Made by a program: the position numbers and the translations under genes. From positions 4,280,501-4,344,500 of the forward strand of contig NZ_CP091110.1 of the NCBI RefSeq assembly GCF_021560175.1: a DNA stretch of 64,000 bases. Reading direction: 5' to 3'. The notes below the pieces were generated by a model. The model saw only the letters and a list, made by a program, of their open reading frames with translations. It made no database searches and was not told the DNA's origin. The stretch's first letter is position 1, and the number at the start of each line of letters is the position of its first letter. The DNA is from Neobacillus drentensis. GTDB taxonomy: Bacteria; Bacillota; Bacilli; Bacillales; Cytobacillaceae. Positions 43,720-54,795 of this stretch are shown one piece after another.

Positions 43720-46518
43720 TCATAACCATTTTTGGATAAACGATGCTAATTCCGTCATTTTTCCTTTTTTAACTGGGACTGGAGGGATTGATTTCAAAAA
43801 GGCCTTCCCGTACTGAGTGGTAATGATTCTTCTATCAAATACAATGATTACCCCGCGATCCGTTTCGGTCCTAATGAGCCGGCCAAAGCCTTGTTTAAAA
43901 CGAAGAATGGCCTCCGGCAGTGAGTAATCTGAAAAAGCATTCCTTCCCTGCTGGACAATCAATTGACACTTAGCCTCTGTCAAAGGTTCATCTGGTGGAC
44001 TAAATGGCAGTCTGACAATAACAAGGCAGGACAAGTCTTCACCTGGAATATCTACTCCTTCCCAAAAGCTGCTTGTTCCTAACAAGATAGCCTTTTCATA
44101 GCGCTGAAAATTTCTTGTCAATCGAGAACGGCTTCCACTTGAGATACCTTGAGCCATTAACACATATTCATTAAGAAAACCACTTTCTTTTATTAGTTCA
44201 TAGGTTTTTTTGAGCATGTCAAATGCAGTAAATAGAATGAGCAGCCTGCCTTTTGTAGCCTCAGCAATGGTGATGATATGTTCGGTAATCGAAATGACAT
44301 ACTCCTCTAGTGAGACGGAGTTAATTTCCGGTAAATCATCAGGGATAAGAAGCTGAACCTGGTTTTTATATACAAATGGTGAGGGAATACTCACTTGGCC
44401 TGTAGCGTTTGCCTCAAGACCGAGTTCTCTCATGATATAATCAAAAGAATGATTAACCGATAAGGTTGCTGAAGTAAGGACTACCGCCTTCTTAGTTTGA
44501 AAGAACTTCTCTTTAAGGTGGACAGCTACAGTAGCTGGCTGAGCCAAAAAGGTTGTTATATTTTGTGGTGAACGGGTATCCATTTCAATCCATTTTACTT
44601 CCATTGAATCTTTAATAAAACAACTAATCAATATGGTTCGAAATTCATCAAGCTTAGCTATAAATCCAGACACATCCTCCACTTGATGAAGTTGAGGAAT
44701 GGATAAAGTATTTTTCTCAGCTTTTAGCCAATTAAGCCGGCTGTCTATTTCATTAATTAGGTCCTTAAGTAAAAAAGACAACCTCTCGGCACTGTGGACA
44801 AGCGCCTTTCTTTCTCTGCCGCTATCAGTGGAGTTATATCGAACTTTTATCCGATTGATCCCTTTTTTATTTGCTGTCTTTGTTTTTGCATAAAGTGCCA
44901 TTAATTTAAAAAACTCATCCAGCTCGTAATGTACATCTAATACTAATTGATTCAATTCAAAGGTAGTAACGAGTTTGGTTCCGGAAGCAGGAAGTCGTGA
45001 TGTCAGTTGTTCCATGTCATAAAAAAGTTGTTTTTGCTCATAGGTACCAAATTGACTAAAGAGCAAACGGGCTGATAAATAATCCAATGTATAGCCAAAG
45101 TACCTGCTGGCTACTTTCTCCAAATGATGAGCTTCATCAATCACCACATATTCAGAAGCAGGTAAAATCGAACCCCCGCTTTTTATATCATTTAATAACA
45201 AGGAATGATTTGTGATGATGATATCCGCCGATTGGGCATTCCTTTTTGCCTTTTGATAAAAATCCCTGTCCTGCCATCCCTTATCCTCATATAGGCTCGT
45301 CTGTTCTTCCCTTATTTTATTCCAATAAAATTGGCCTCCACTCGATAGGTTCAATTCATCCCGATCACCTGTCATCGTTTCCGTTAACCACACTAGAATT
45401 TGCATTTTTGTTAAGGTAGTATCATAATTGTCGTTTTCATCCATCAATGTTTGGTGAAATTTTTCTAAATTTAAATAATGATTTCTGCCTTTTAATAGAA
45501 CTGCTTCTATTTCAAACGGAAGAATGTTTGTAAGTAAGGGAATATCTTTATTTAAAAGTTGTTCTTGGAGTTGAATGGTATGGGTACTCACAATAATGGG
45601 CTGATTATTTTGCTTGGCAAAATAAGCTAAAGGCAAAAGATAACCAAGCGACTTACCCACGCCTGTTCCGGCCTCTATTAGCGTGTGCCTAGAAAGTTGA
45701 AGGGATTGATAGACCGTATCCATCATCTTGAATTGACCAGCACGCTTCACAAAAGACATTATGCTGTTTTGAATGAGCTCAACCTTTTCGTCATCACTTT
45801 CTGGATACTTAACTTTTTCCTTCTCTAAGATTTCGATTTCCTTTTCAATTGAGTCTTTCTTTAATGCAATATCGTTTATGATTTCAATTGAATCCAATAG
45901 GGCTGATTTTTCGAATGTATCCCCCATTTCTTCAAGGAACAATTGAAGATCACTTTTTAATCCTCCAGATAAATGGGTTAGCTGTTTTACTGTAATCGCC
46001 GGTAATAAAGAAAGCCGTCTCAACAGGATTAAAAAAAGCTCGGCTGTCACCAAGGCATCACTGTCTGCCTGATGTGGTCTGTCATGAGAAAGATTCTCTT
46101 TTTCTGCCAAATCTGAAAGCTTATAGCTGTCTGCCGTGGGATAAAGAATTCTAGCCATTTCCACGGTATCTAAAACGGACCCATAAAATCCTCCCGATCC
46201 TGCTTGAAGTAATTCTTCTTGAAGAAAGGAAAGATCAAACAAGACGTTATGAGCAACAAAATAGGCCCCTTCTAATAACGATTGAACCTTTTCGGTTATT
46301 TCGGTAAATAATGGTGCATCCTTGACCATTTCATTATTGATTCCAGTTAATTCTTCAATAAAGACTGGAATTGGTTTTTGTGGATTGATCAGCGACGAAA
46401 ACTGTTCAGTGATTTTTCCGTTTTCTATCACCACAGCCGCAAACTGAATAATTTTATCACCCTTTTTTGGTGTATTACCCGTTGTCTCTAAATCAATCAC
46501 AACAAATTTATTTAACAT
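43720..46518 (-). CDS. dinG: DinG-type exonuclease-helicase
   Basis: A 932-residue protein. An N-terminal DEDDh exonuclease (VIDLETTGNTPKKGDKIIQFA, HNVLFDLSFL, HQADSDALVTAEL) is fused to an XPD-like helicase with Walker A EAGTGVGKSLGYLLP, DEAHH box, and C-terminal LGTSSFWEGVDIPGE and QGFGRLIRTETDRG. The Fe-S cysteines of E. coli DinG are not evident, as in other Firmicutes DinG proteins, which are reported mainly as nucleases. Confidence 0.94.
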   Translation of the reverse strand: MLNKFVVIDLETTGNTPKKGDKIIQFAAVVIENGKITEQFSSLINPQKPIPVFIEELTGINNEMVKDAPLFTEITEKVQSLLEGAYFVAHNVLFDLSFLQEELLQAGSGGFYGSVLDTVEMARILYPTADSYKLSDLAEKENLSHDRPHQADSDALVTAELFLILLRRLSLLPAITVKQLTHLSGGLKSDLQLFLEEMGDTFEKSALLDSIEIINDIALKKDSIEKEIEILEKEKVKYPESDDEKVELIQNSIMSFVKRAGQFKMMDTVYQSLQLSRHTLIEAGTGVGKSLGYLLPLAYFAKQNNQPIIVSTHTIQLQEQLLNKDIPLLTNILPFEIEAVLLKGRNHYLNLEKFHQTLMDENDNYDTTLTKMQILVWLTETMTGDRDELNLSSGGQFYWNKIREEQTSLYEDKGWQDRDFYQKAKRNAQSADIIITNHSLLLNDIKSGGSILPASEYVVIDEAHHLEKVASRYFGYTLDYLSARLLFSQFGTYEQKQLFYDMEQLTSRLPASGTKLVTTFELNQLVLDVHYELDEFFKLMALYAKTKTANKKGINRIKVRYNSTDSGRERKALVHSAERLSFLLKDLINEIDSRLNWLKAEKNTLSIPQLHQVEDVSGFIAKLDEFRTILISCFIKDSMEVKWIEMDTRSPQNITTFLAQPATVAVHLKEKFFQTKKAVVLTSATLSVNHSFDYIMRELGLEANATGQVSIPSPFVYKNQVQLLIPDDLPEINSVSLEEYVISITEHIITIAEATKGRLLILFTAFDMLKKTYELIKESGFLNEYVLMAQGISSGSRSRLTRNFQRYEKAILLGTSSFWEGVDIPGEDLSCLVIVRLPFSPPDEPLTEAKCQLIVQQGRNAFSDYSLPEAILRFKQGFGRLIRTETDRGVIIVFDRRIITTQYGKAFLKSIPPVPVKKGKMTELASFIQKWL

Positions 46519-46611
46519 TTGTTACACCCCAAACCTTCGTTCATTAAACGGCAACATAACTTTTCCATAATGATTTAAATTCTACCACTGTCGACTGGAT
46601 TTTTAAAATAA

Positions 46612-46636
46612 TAAAAAAATCCCCAAAAAATGGGGA
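46612..46636 (-). terminator. Terminator after the pan operon
   Basis: On the minus strand, TCCCCA-tttttt-TGGGGA followed by TTTTTTTATT. Confidence 0.85.
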
Positions 46637-46638
46637 CC

Positions 46639-47022
46639 TTACATAATGGTATGTGCGGGTTCTGCATGTAGAAGATCTTTAATCTGATTGTTCTCATCCA
46701 TAATAGCTACTTTTGGTTTATGAGTTTTAACTTTTTCATCCGGTACCAATGCATATGAAATAATAATCACCGTATCACCCACTTGAACAAGCCGAGCAGC
46801 TGCGCCATTTAAACAAATGACCCCGCTGCCTCTTTTACCTGGAATAATATACGTTTCTAACCTAGCTCCATTATTATTGTTCACAATTTGTACTTTTTCA
46901 TTTGCTGCCATTCCAACAGCATCAATGATATCTTCATCTATCGTAATACTGCCAACATAGTTTAAATTGGCTTCAGTTACCGTTGCACGATGGATTTTGC
47001 CATTCATCATAGTACGAAACAA
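46639..47022 (-). CDS. panD: Aspartate 1-decarboxylase
   Basis: A 127-residue pyruvoyl enzyme that makes beta-alanine. The self-cleavage site Gly24-Ser25 is in NYVGSITID, and the catalytic region [16 protein letters not shown] is intact. Last gene of panBCD. Confidence 0.97.
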   Translation of the reverse strand: MFRTMMNGKIHRATVTEANLNYVGSITIDEDIIDAVGMAANEKVQIVNNNNGARLETYIIPGKRGSGVICLNGAAARLVQVGDTVIIISYALVPDEKVKTHKPKVAIMDENNQIKDLLHAEPAHTIM

Positions 47023-47049
47023 GTTTATTCCTCCTCTTGTGAAGCTTTT

Positions 47050-47898
47050 CTAATCTATTTGAATCATGATATTGTCGATTAATCTTACCTTCGAAAATTT
47101 TACAGCAACAGCAATAATAAGGGAACCTTCTATTTTTTCCAATGGTTTTAAAAATGGATAAGAGAGAATTTCGACATAATCTATTTCCCCATTAGACTCA
47201 CTTGTAATCAATTCTTTGATCATAGTAGTAAGAACAGCAGGATTTATCTCACCATCATCAATTGCTTTCTTTGCTGTTTGCAGACTTTTATAGATAATTG
47301 GAGCCTGCTCTCTCTCTTCCGCTAATAAGTTAACATTTCGTGAACTTTTTGCTAACCCGTCCTTTTCTCGGACAATGTCCACCGGAATTAAGTGAACGGG
47401 AAAATTAAAATCGGAAATTAATCCATCAATCACTGCCACTTGCTGAGCGTCCTTCTTACCAAAATAGGCTCGTGTAGGCATCATGATATGAAATAACTTG
47501 GTAATAACTGTGGCAACCCCGTCAAAATGACCTGGGCGTGACTTACCGCATAGTACATCGGTTCGTTCCTGAACCATTACTTTAACCGATGGCTCTCGAG
47601 GGTACATCTCCTCTACCGAAGGATAAAAGAGGTAATCTACTTTTTCACCTTCTGCTAAAGCACGGTCTCGGTCAAAATCGCGGGGATAGGTAGAAAAGTC
47701 CTCCTTTGGTCCAAATTGTAAAGGATTAACAAATATACTTACCACCACGACATCATTTTCTTTTCTTGCCTTAGAGATAAGCGTTAAATGACCCTCATGA
47801 AGAAAGCCCATGGTAGGAACAAAGCCGATCGACATTCCCAACTCTTTATGTTTCAGTATTTCATTCTGCATCTCATTTATGGTAGTTATGACTTTCAT
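47050..47898 (-). CDS. panC: Pantothenate synthetase
   Basis: A 282-residue ligase that joins pantoate and beta-alanine using ATP. Signature [15 protein letters not shown] with the HIGH-like motif, [21 protein letters not shown], and [10 protein letters not shown]. Overlaps the panB stop by four bases. Confidence 0.97.
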   Translation of the reverse strand: MKVITTINEMQNEILKHKELGMSIGFVPTMGFLHEGHLTLISKARKENDVVVVSIFVNPLQFGPKEDFSTYPRDFDRDRALAEGEKVDYLFYPSVEEMYPREPSVKVMVQERTDVLCGKSRPGHFDGVATVITKLFHIMMPTRAYFGKKDAQQVAVIDGLISDFNFPVHLIPVDIVREKDGLAKSSRNVNLLAEEREQAPIIYKSLQTAKKAIDDGEINPAVLTTMIKELITSESNGEIDYVEILSYPFLKPLEKIEGSLIIAVAVKFSKVRLIDNIMIQID

Positions 47899-48734
47899 TT
47901 TTTTCCTCCATAAAGAACTTTCAGTTCCTCTTCCTTCATAGTAAAGGAGTGTTTATCTTCCGGGAATTGATTATTTTTCACTTCAGATGTATAGGCCTGA
48001 ATCGATTCAATCATAAATGGGTTTACAGAATGGTATTGCTTCACGAATTTAGGCACCCTTTCAACACCATAGCCCAATACATCGTGATAAACCAAAACCT
48101 GTCCATCTACATTTACCCCTGCTCCAATTCCAATAACAGGGATGGAAATAGATTTAGCTATTTCCTCTGCCAGCTGTTTTGGCACACATTCAAGCACTAC
48201 TGCAAAGGCTCCGGCTTCCGCAACTTTCTTAGCATCTTCTACTAATTTTCGGGCCGCTTGTGCATCTTTTCCCTGCACCTTATAACCGCCTAATACACCA
48301 ACAGACTGAGGTGTTAAACCTAGATGCCCGCACACGGGAATACCCGCTTGTGTTAAAGCAGATATCTTTTCTATTACACCATCTGCCCCTTCCAGTTTAA
48401 TGGCATGCGCTCCTGCTTCTTGCATCAGCCTTCCAGCATTGATGAGAGTGTCTCTAACAGAAAGATGGTAAGCTAAAAATGGCAGGTCTGTCACGATAAA
48501 GGTATCTTTTGCCCCTCGTTTTACTGCTTTGGTATGATGAATCATGTCTTCCATCGTCACAGGGATCGTTGAGTCATAACCTAGAACCACCATGCCAAGT
48601 GAATCTCCGACGAGAATCATGTCAACTCCGCCCTGTTCCGCTTGTTTCCCAGATGGATAATCATAGGCCGTAAGCATAACAATTTTTTCATTGTTTTCTT
48701 TCATTTTTAAAAAGTCAGTGGTTTGCTTCATCAT
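47895..48734 (-). CDS. panB: 3-methyl-2-oxobutanoate hydroxymethyltransferase
   Basis: A 279-residue enzyme making ketopantoate. [27 protein letters not shown] and the catalytic glutamate in [15 protein letters not shown] are visible. The ATG at 48734 follows AAGGAGGG and gives the family length. First gene of panBCD, behind a structured leader. Confidence 0.97.
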   Translation of the reverse strand: MMKQTTDFLKMKENNEKIVMLTAYDYPSGKQAEQGGVDMILVGDSLGMVVLGYDSTIPVTMEDMIHHTKAVKRGAKDTFIVTDLPFLAYHLSVRDTLINAGRLMQEAGAHAIKLEGADGVIEKISALTQAGIPVCGHLGLTPQSVGVLGGYKVQGKDAQAARKLVEDAKKVAEAGAFAVVLECVPKQLAEEIAKSISIPVIGIGAGVNVDGQVLVYHDVLGYGVERVPKFVKQYHSVNPFMIESIQAYTSEVKNNQFPEDKHSFTMKEEELKVLYGGKK

Positions 48735-48972
48735 TATTCCCTCCTTAAAGATTGGGAGAGGTGATAAAACGCCAATTAAGAGCAAATAAAAAAGATCCTT
48801 CTTAAGGCAGAGGATCTCAATCGTTACTCATGTGCATCTTCATCCCTCTGTCCCGGTCCGTTATACGGATCTAGGCAGAAACCTTTTTAATTGTAAGTTA
48901 GTATCCCTAAAAGGTGCAGTTCCGTGGAGATACTGCCCAAGGAAATTATAGCATTTTAACAGAAAAGCGCAA
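48735..48972 (-). promoter_or_regulatory. Promoter and structured leader of panBCD (pan-motif-like)
   Basis: On the minus strand, TTGCGC, 16 bases and TATAAT (48945-48950) start a leader of about 200 nt with no gene. Two stem-loops, GCAGT ... ACTGC and TCCGT-ataa-type ... ACGGA, are followed by CAGAGGGAT, which can pair with ATCCTCTG. That second strand is also the 5' half of an intrinsic terminator (48785-48817), so terminator and antiterminator exclude each other. The pan RNA motif is known upstream of such operons in Firmicutes and has paired stem-loops; I cannot verify its consensus here. Confidence 0.65.
48785..48817 (-). terminator. Attenuator terminator upstream of panB
   Basis: On the minus strand, AGATCCT ... 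AGGATCT followed by TTTTTTATTT, about 50 bases before the panB start. Confidence 0.8.
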
Positions 48973-48994
48973 GAACCGTTTTGGTACTTGCGCT
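48966..48994 (-). terminator. Terminator after birA, overlapping the pan promoter
   Basis: On the minus strand, AGCGCAAGTACC ... GGTTCTTGCGCT followed by TTTTCTGTT. The -35 of the pan promoter lies in its 3' arm. Confidence 0.8.
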
Positions 48995-49009
48995 GACAAA
49001 AATATTTTA

Positions 49010-50002
49010 TCATCTAATTTCAATATCTGCTGAATAAATATGGTGAATAAATCCGTTCTTATCCTCTAATTTTAAAACACCATCATCAGTTATTCCTAAT
49101 GCCTTTCCCTCAATCACATTGGTTAGCGTTCTTGCCGTAAGGTTTTTACCTATGCTAATAGCATATCCTTCCCATAGAAGTTTAATAGGGAAAAATCCTT
49201 GCTCGAGGTAAAGCAAATATAATTTTTCAAAATGCTTAAAAACACTCTTGATCAATTCTGCCCGGGAAATAGGTGCGCCGTTTTCAATCAAAAGGGAGCT
49301 TGCCTTATTATGAAGCTCTGACGGAAAGTCTTCTTTTTTTTGGTTAACATTAATCCCCATTCCAATAATAACAGAATGGATTTGGTCTGCCTCCGCTTGA
49401 AGCTCTGTTAAGATACCTGTAATTTTTTTGCCATTCAGTAATATATCATTGGGCCACTTAATCAGAGGCTCCAGATTTGTGACTTCTTCAATTGCCTGTA
49501 CGATCGCCACTGCAGTTAATAGTGTTAGCTGTGGGGCTTTGGTTAAAGGAATATTCGGCCTTAGAATTAAACTCATCCATATCCCGCTATACTTTGGTGA
49601 ATGCCAGCTTCGGTTCATTCTTCCTTTACCGGACCGCTGCTCTTCGGCAATAACGACTGTGCCTTCTGGTACGCCTCCATTTGATAGGTTGTGGGCAATC
49701 TTTTGAGTAGATTCTACACTTTCTTCATAATGAATATTTTTCCCGATAAAGTTGGTTAAGAGGCCAAGTCGAATTTCATCAGCTGTTATTCGCTCTGGAG
49801 TTTTGACAATACGATACCCCTTATTTCTAACAGCTTCTAATATGAAGCCTTCTTTTCTTAATTCCTCCATATGCTTCCAAACAGCCGTTCTTGAACAGCC
49901 GATTAGCTCTGCTAAATGCTGACCAGAGAGAAAAGATTCGCCGGCATTTGTGAAGGCATCGAGCAGTTTCTTTCTTATTTCTGACTGCACCTGATCAGCC
50001 AC
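49010..50002 (-). CDS. birA: Biotin ligase/repressor BirA
   Basis: A 330-residue bifunctional protein. An N-terminal winged helix (LSGQHLAELIGCSRTAVWKHMEELRKEGF) is followed by the ligase core with EEQRSGKGRMNRSWHSP, WPNDILLNGKKITGIL and GMGINVNQ. It biotinylates carboxylases and represses biotin genes. Overlaps the cca stop by 28 bases. Confidence 0.96.
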   Translation of the reverse strand: MADQVQSEIRKKLLDAFTNAGESFLSGQHLAELIGCSRTAVWKHMEELRKEGFILEAVRNKGYRIVKTPERITADEIRLGLLTNFIGKNIHYEESVESTQKIAHNLSNGGVPEGTVVIAEEQRSGKGRMNRSWHSPKYSGIWMSLILRPNIPLTKAPQLTLLTAVAIVQAIEEVTNLEPLIKWPNDILLNGKKITGILTELQAEADQIHSVIIGMGINVNQKKEDFPSELHNKASSLLIENGAPISRAELIKSVFKHFEKLYLLYLEQGFFPIKLLWEGYAISIGKNLTARTLTNVIEGKALGITDDGVLKLEDKNGFIHHIYSADIEIR

Positions 50003-51183
50003 TCCTTAATCTTTTCTTTGTCGTTTTGGATGTCACCCACTAATATGGCACACTCTACTTTTAAAAGGGTATCCCGTAACCAAGGTCCTCCCTCGGTTTG
50101 GAACCATTCCATGATATCTCTACCTGTTACATTTATGTCATTGCGCTCCTTGATTGGCAGCTCATCATAAATCCGTAACCACTTTAAAAGTGAATTATTC
50201 TCGGTTAGACTGTTAAGAACCCCATAAAGCTTTTCAGTCGAGCTCAAGGCAGCTCTGCCTGCTGAATATAGGTCATAAATAGTCCATTCCTGCTCCATCC
50301 TTTTTTCTAAGTAAGTCAAGATTTGTTGAATCTCTTTGATCTCTTTAACTGGAAGCTTCCATTCTCTTAAAAAGACCTCAATAGACTTATCTTTTAGATT
50401 TAAGGTAAAAAGCAGTAACGACCACATTTCAATTTTATTAAGCCCTTTAAATGAAAAGGAGATGAATCTTTCGAGCGAATTTTTATGGTTTTTTAGGCCT
50501 GGCAGATAGACATATAAATGAGAATCAAGCAAAAGCCTAATGGCCGTGTTACCATTTTCCCCCATAAGCAGTTTTTCAAACTCTGCTCTAATTCGTTCTA
50601 CCGCTATGTTTTTTAATAATGGAACAAGCTTTGCTATTGCTTGAAGTGTTTCTTCCTCAATTGCAAACGAAAGCTGGCTGACGAATCGGACAGCCCTCAT
50701 AATCCTTAAAGCATCTTCCTGGAAACGCTCATTAGCAGATCCGACAGTCTCGATAACCTTATTTCGAATAGCAGCTGATCCATTATATGGGTCAATAATC
50801 TTACCATTTCGATCCATGGCGATCGCATTCATGGTAAAATCACGGCGTTTGAGATCATCATTTAGATTTCGTATAAAGGAAACCTCTTTTGGTCTACGAT
50901 AATCTTGGTACTCTCCCTCTGTCCTAAAGGTGGTAATCTCGTAGGATTTATCTTGGAAAAGGACCAGCACAGTTCCATGTTCAATCCCAATATCAACGGT
51001 CCTTGGAAAGATTTCTTTCACTTCATTGGGTGTGGCAGATGTAGCAATATCTACATCACTGATTGATCTGTTTAAAAGATAATCCCTTACAGATCCGCCT
51101 ACAAAATAGGCCTGAAAACCTGAATTCTCAAGCTGTTTAATAATTGGAACGGCTGATAAAAAAGGTTCGTTCATCTCATTCAC
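49975..51183 (-). CDS. cca: CCA tRNA nucleotidyltransferase
   Basis: A 402-residue class II enzyme that adds CCA to tRNA 3' ends. AYFVGGSVRDYLLNRSISDVDIAT carries the GGS and DxD motifs; ERRDFTMNAIAMD-like RRDFTMNAIAMDRNGKIIDPYNG and EDALRIMRAVRF follow. Two bases after bshA. Confidence 0.96.
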   Translation of the reverse strand: MNEMNEPFLSAVPIIKQLENSGFQAYFVGGSVRDYLLNRSISDVDIATSATPNEVKEIFPRTVDIGIEHGTVLVLFQDKSYEITTFRTEGEYQDYRRPKEVSFIRNLNDDLKRRDFTMNAIAMDRNGKIIDPYNGSAAIRNKVIETVGSANERFQEDALRIMRAVRFVSQLSFAIEEETLQAIAKLVPLLKNIAVERIRAEFEKLLMGENGNTAIRLLLDSHLYVYLPGLKNHKNSLERFISFSFKGLNKIEMWSLLLFTLNLKDKSIEVFLREWKLPVKEIKEIQQILTYLEKRMEQEWTIYDLYSAGRAALSSTEKLYGVLNSLTENNSLLKWLRIYDELPIKERNDINVTGRDIMEWFQTEGGPWLRDTLLKVECAILVGDIQNDKEKIKEWLIRCSQK

Positions 51184-51184
51184 C

Positions 51185-52312
51185 TTAATTCAATAGCTTC
51201 GCGTATATCTGCTCATATTGTTCCACAATATGTTCTGCCTTAAATTTAGTTTTAACAGTTTTCAATGCCTCAAATGACATTTTTTGATGCAGGTCTGCAT
51301 CGTTTAGAAGCGATACAGCTTTACGTGAAATATCCTCGATATCGCCAACCTCACTAATATACCCAGAAACACCCTGCTGAATAACTTCCGGAATACCGCC
51401 TACATTCGTGCCAATACAAGGTACACCGCACGCCATAGCCTCTAAGGCAACAAGACCAAAGCTCTCCTTTTCAGATAACAGAAGCATTAAATCACTAATA
51501 GAGTATAGCTCCTCTAAATTCTCTTGTTTTCCTAGGAAGATTACCTTTTCTTCAAGCGAGAGCTGTCTTACGAGTTTACATACGATAGTCATTTCGGGGC
51601 CATCACCAACTAGCAGTAGTTTCGCCGGCATGACCGCAGAAATTTTGGCAAAAGTTTTTATAATGTCCGTGACCCTCTTTACAGCGCGAAAGTTTGAGAC
51701 ATGGATAACCACCTTTTCCTCATCACTAATTTGTAATTGTGATTTCAAGGAGGTGTCAGCGGTTTTATGATAAATTCTTTCATCAATAAAATTGTATACT
51801 GTTTCTATTTGCTTATCAGGATTAATAAGTTCGTAAGTTTGATTCACTAATGCTGTTGAAACGGCCGTGACACTATCTGATTTCTCTATTCCGAATCTAA
51901 TTGCATCGGTTAAGGATGGGTCATACCCTAAAACTGTAATATCTGTCCCATGTAAGGTTGTGACAATCTTAATTTCCCTTTTTGACATTTGCTTTGCTAA
52001 TATAGCACAAACAGCATGTGGAATCGCGTAATGGACATGGAGAATATCCAATTTTTCACGATCAGCTACTTCTGCCATTTTACTCGCTAAGGCAATATCA
52101 TATGGGGGGTATTGAAAAACTGAATATTGATTAACTTCGACTTGGTGATAATGGATATTATGGTACATCCTGTTTAAACGAAAAGGGAGACTTGACGAGA
52201 TGAAGTGGATTTCATGCCCCTTCTCAGCAAGCATTTTCCCTAATTCAGTAGCAACAACTCCCGACCCACCAACAGTCGGATAGCAGGTAATTCCAATTTT
52301 TAGTTTCCGCAT
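51185..52312 (-). CDS. bshA: Bacillithiol synthase step 1, glycosyltransferase
   Basis: A 375-residue GT4 enzyme joining GlcNAc to L-malate. [23 protein letters not shown] at the N-terminus, HVHYAIPHA and the nucleotide-sugar motif [25 protein letters not shown] [14 protein letters not shown] are visible. Overlaps bshB1 by 13 bases; first two bacillithiol steps are thus adjacent. Confidence 0.96.
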   Translation of the reverse strand: MRKLKIGITCYPTVGGSGVVATELGKMLAEKGHEIHFISSSLPFRLNRMYHNIHYHQVEVNQYSVFQYPPYDIALASKMAEVADREKLDILHVHYAIPHAVCAILAKQMSKREIKIVTTLHGTDITVLGYDPSLTDAIRFGIEKSDSVTAVSTALVNQTYELINPDKQIETVYNFIDERIYHKTADTSLKSQLQISDEEKVVIHVSNFRAVKRVTDIIKTFAKISAVMPAKLLLVGDGPEMTIVCKLVRQLSLEEKVIFLGKQENLEELYSISDLMLLLSEKESFGLVALEAMACGVPCIGTNVGGIPEVIQQGVSGYISEVGDIEDISRKAVSLLNDADLHQKMSFEALKTVKTKFKAEHIVEQYEQIYAKLLN

Positions 52313-53025
52313 GGTTCTTCTCCTAGTAAATCATGTTTCAAAACAAGCGGCACCTTCGTCTTAAATCCTTCAGCATAAGACACACCAACCAGTTTTCCAA
52401 ACATTCTTTCCCTTGACTCGACCGTTTCGATATAATCATTCACAAGCGGTGTTTGAACACTTTCCGTTGTTAATTCAAACTGGCTTCGATAAGCCCTTAA
52501 GGAGGCCAGCTTTTTATCCATCACTGGTGTAATATCAAAGGTAAAATCAGGTTTATGAAATCCGTTTATCATATAAAAGTACATTTTTTCCACGCGATGC
52601 GGTTCGTTCCATTCATCTGTTCGATATTTTCTAATCCCAGCAGAAAATATCGCTTCCTCGACAATTTTCGCACAATTCCCATGATCCGGATGCCGATCTT
52701 CCGAATATGGAGCAAACACTATCTTCGGTTTGTACTTTCGAATGGTTTCGGCAACCTTTTGAATATACTCTTCTTTTAGGAATAACCCTCTATCCGGAAA
52801 ACCTAGCGAAGTACGGACTGATACACCTAAAATATCTGCCGCTCTGCCAGCTTCCTCTTTTCTTAGGACTACATTTCCATTGGAAGATAAATCAGCATCG
52901 GTTAAATCACAAATACCTATCTGTTTTCCTTCTTCCGCTAATTTCGCAATGGTACCAGCCATGCCGATCTCTACATCATCAGCATGTGCACCAAATGCGA
53001 GGATATGTAATTGATTAAGCTTCAT
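52300..53025 (-). CDS. bshB1: Bacillithiol synthesis deacetylase
   Basis: A 241-residue LmbE-type zinc deacetylase acting on GlcNAc-malate. Metal motif [16 protein letters not shown] and later [13 protein letters not shown]. The ATG at 53025 follows GGTGATG. Overlaps mgsA. Confidence 0.95.
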   Translation of the reverse strand: MKLNQLHILAFGAHADDVEIGMAGTIAKLAEEGKQIGICDLTDADLSSNGNVVLRKEEAGRAADILGVSVRTSLGFPDRGLFLKEEYIQKVAETIRKYKPKIVFAPYSEDRHPDHGNCAKIVEEAIFSAGIRKYRTDEWNEPHRVEKMYFYMINGFHKPDFTFDITPVMDKKLASLRAYRSQFELTTESVQTPLVNDYIETVESRERMFGKLVGVSYAEGFKTKVPLVLKHDLLGEEPCGN

Positions 53026-53434
53026 TAACATCACCATTCTCTTTAGCTACATTTCTCCATTCCAACAATCCCATTTCTAATCCTCTTATGAGTAATTCAG
53101 CAGTACCCATATTTGTTGCTAAAGGAATCGAATAGACATCGCAAAGTCTTACTAACGCTGTTACATCAGGTTCATGTGGCTGCGCGGTTAATGGATCTCG
53201 GAAAAAGAAAATGGCATCCATTTGATTTTTAGCAATCATTGCTCCAATTTCTTGGTCTCCACCTAGAGGTCCGGATTTAAAGCGGGTTACATCTAATCCT
53301 GTAGCTTCATGAATCCTTGATCCTGTGGTTCCCGTGGCAAATAAGGTATGTTTAGCAAAAATGCTTCGATAGGCTGTAACGAATTGTACTAAGTCATTTT
53401 TCTTTTGGTCATGTGCTATTAATGCTATATTCAT
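53015..53434 (-). CDS. mgsA: Methylglyoxal synthase
   Basis: A 139-residue enzyme converting dihydroxyacetone phosphate to methylglyoxal. [16 protein letters not shown], phosphate-binding ATGTTG and the catalytic aspartate in [14 protein letters not shown] are visible. Ten bases after dapB. Confidence 0.96.
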   Translation of the reverse strand: MNIALIAHDQKKNDLVQFVTAYRSIFAKHTLFATGTTGSRIHEATGLDVTRFKSGPLGGDQEIGAMIAKNQMDAIFFFRDPLTAQPHEPDVTALVRLCDVYSIPLATNMGTAELLIRGLEMGLLEWRNVAKENGDVNEA

Positions 53435-53444
53435 ATCCTTGCCC

Positions 53445-54248
53445 CTAATCTAATATATTTTCAAGTCCATAAACAAAAGTATTGTTCTTCATAACGGTTT
53501 CAACCGCAACTTTTACACCTGACATAAAAGAACCGCGGTTATAGGAATCATGCCGAATCGTTAATGTTTGTCCATCAGAACCAAATAAAACCTGTTGATG
53601 GGCAATTAGTCCTGGCAAACGAACAGAATGAATATGCATTCCATCGTATTCTCCGCCTCTTGCCCCTGTAATAGTTTCTTTTTCATTCGGATGACCTTGT
53701 TTTTTACTTTCCCTTACAGCAGAAATCATCTCTGCTGTTTTTACCGCGGTTCCTGATGGTGCATCAAGCTTCTGGTCATGATGCATCTCAATAATCTCAA
53801 CATCTGCAAAGTATTTAGCGGCCATTTGTGAAAATTTCATCATTAATACAGCACCAACCGCAAAGTTTGGTGCAATGATACAGCCAAGTTCTTTTTCAAA
53901 GCAAAGCTTCTCAAGTTCCTCCAAATCCTGTTTGGTAAACCCAGTCGTTCCAACAACAGGACGAACATTATGTTCAAGTGCAGTTTTTGCGTGGTACATA
54001 CCTACTTCAGGGGTCGTTAAGTCAATTAATACATCTGCTTCAATATCTAGGAGACATTTTTCAATGTCTGAATAAACAGGTACATTAGGAATGGATTGAA
54101 AACCTTCCACATCACTCAACATCATTCCATCATTCTTATGGTCAATAGTCGCAACTAGTTCAAAGTGTCCTGTATTAGTGACTAATTTGACTGCTTCACT
54201 GCCCATCCGACCGCGTGGGCCTGCAATGATAATTTTAATCGAATTCAT
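53445..54248 (-). CDS. dapB: 4-hydroxy-tetrahydrodipicolinate reductase
   Basis: A 267-residue enzyme of the diaminopimelate/lysine pathway. Nucleotide-binding [10 protein letters not shown], then [16 protein letters not shown] with the catalytic His-His and Lys. ATG at 54248 follows GGAGTGA. Length equals the B. subtilis protein. Confidence 0.96.
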   Translation of the reverse strand: MNSIKIIIAGPRGRMGSEAVKLVTNTGHFELVATIDHKNDGMMLSDVEGFQSIPNVPVYSDIEKCLLDIEADVLIDLTTPEVGMYHAKTALEHNVRPVVGTTGFTKQDLEELEKLCFEKELGCIIAPNFAVGAVLMMKFSQMAAKYFADVEIIEMHHDQKLDAPSGTAVKTAEMISAVRESKKQGHPNEKETITGARGGEYDGMHIHSVRLPGLIAHQQVLFGSDGQTLTIRHDSYNRGSFMSGVKVAVETVMKNNTFVYGLENILD

Positions 54249-54252
54249 ATCT

Positions 54253-54597
54253 TCACTCCACACTCTCTTGATCAAGTCTTGTCCAACGGTTTTTATCCCT
54301 GGTATTAAATTTATTCATCACATAATCATGAGCCTCTTCTAAATCAATGTTTAAGGAATTAGCTAAACAAATTATGACAAAAAGGAGATCCCCAAGCTCT
54401 TCTTCAATTGCTTTTTCCGTCTCCGTCGACTTTTTCGGTTTTTCTCCATAATAATGGTTAACTTCCCTTGCCAGTTCACCAAGCTCCTCTGTAAGTCTTG
54501 CAAGCATAGCGAGTGGACTAAAATATCCTTCTTTAAATTGACTTATGTATTGATCTACTTCCGCTTGAAGCTCTTTCATCGACTTCCCGTTAGTCAT
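54253..54597 (-). CDS. ypjD: MazG-type nucleotide pyrophosphohydrolase YpjD
   Basis: A 114-residue all-alpha pyrophosphatase with [17 protein letters not shown] and the metal motif [25 protein letters not shown]. Likely housecleaning of non-canonical nucleotides. Adjacent to dapB. Confidence 0.9.
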   Translation of the reverse strand: MTNGKSMKELQAEVDQYISQFKEGYFSPLAMLARLTEELGELAREVNHYYGEKPKKSTETEKAIEEELGDLLFVIICLANSLNIDLEEAHDYVMNKFNTRDKNRWTRLDQESVE

Positions 54598-54795
54598 TTC
54601 ACTCCACCTCATTTTCGTAAACGGGCAATTTGCTTTTTATTAATATTCCTTATAATGTTAGCTAAATTACGCTTGATTTACAAATGTTTTCGCTTTTAAG
54701 AAGCGGTTTTCCTAGTTCACATTGCTCTTCATAACCTTATTGGTTATAATTAGAAAAGCCATTATAGAGAAAGAAGAAAAGAGGCGAAAAAAATT

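Noticed and set aside
48735..48972. T-box leader upstream of panB
   Set aside because: No T-box sequence (AGGGTGGNACCGCG-like) is present, and the downstream genes are not T-box clients.
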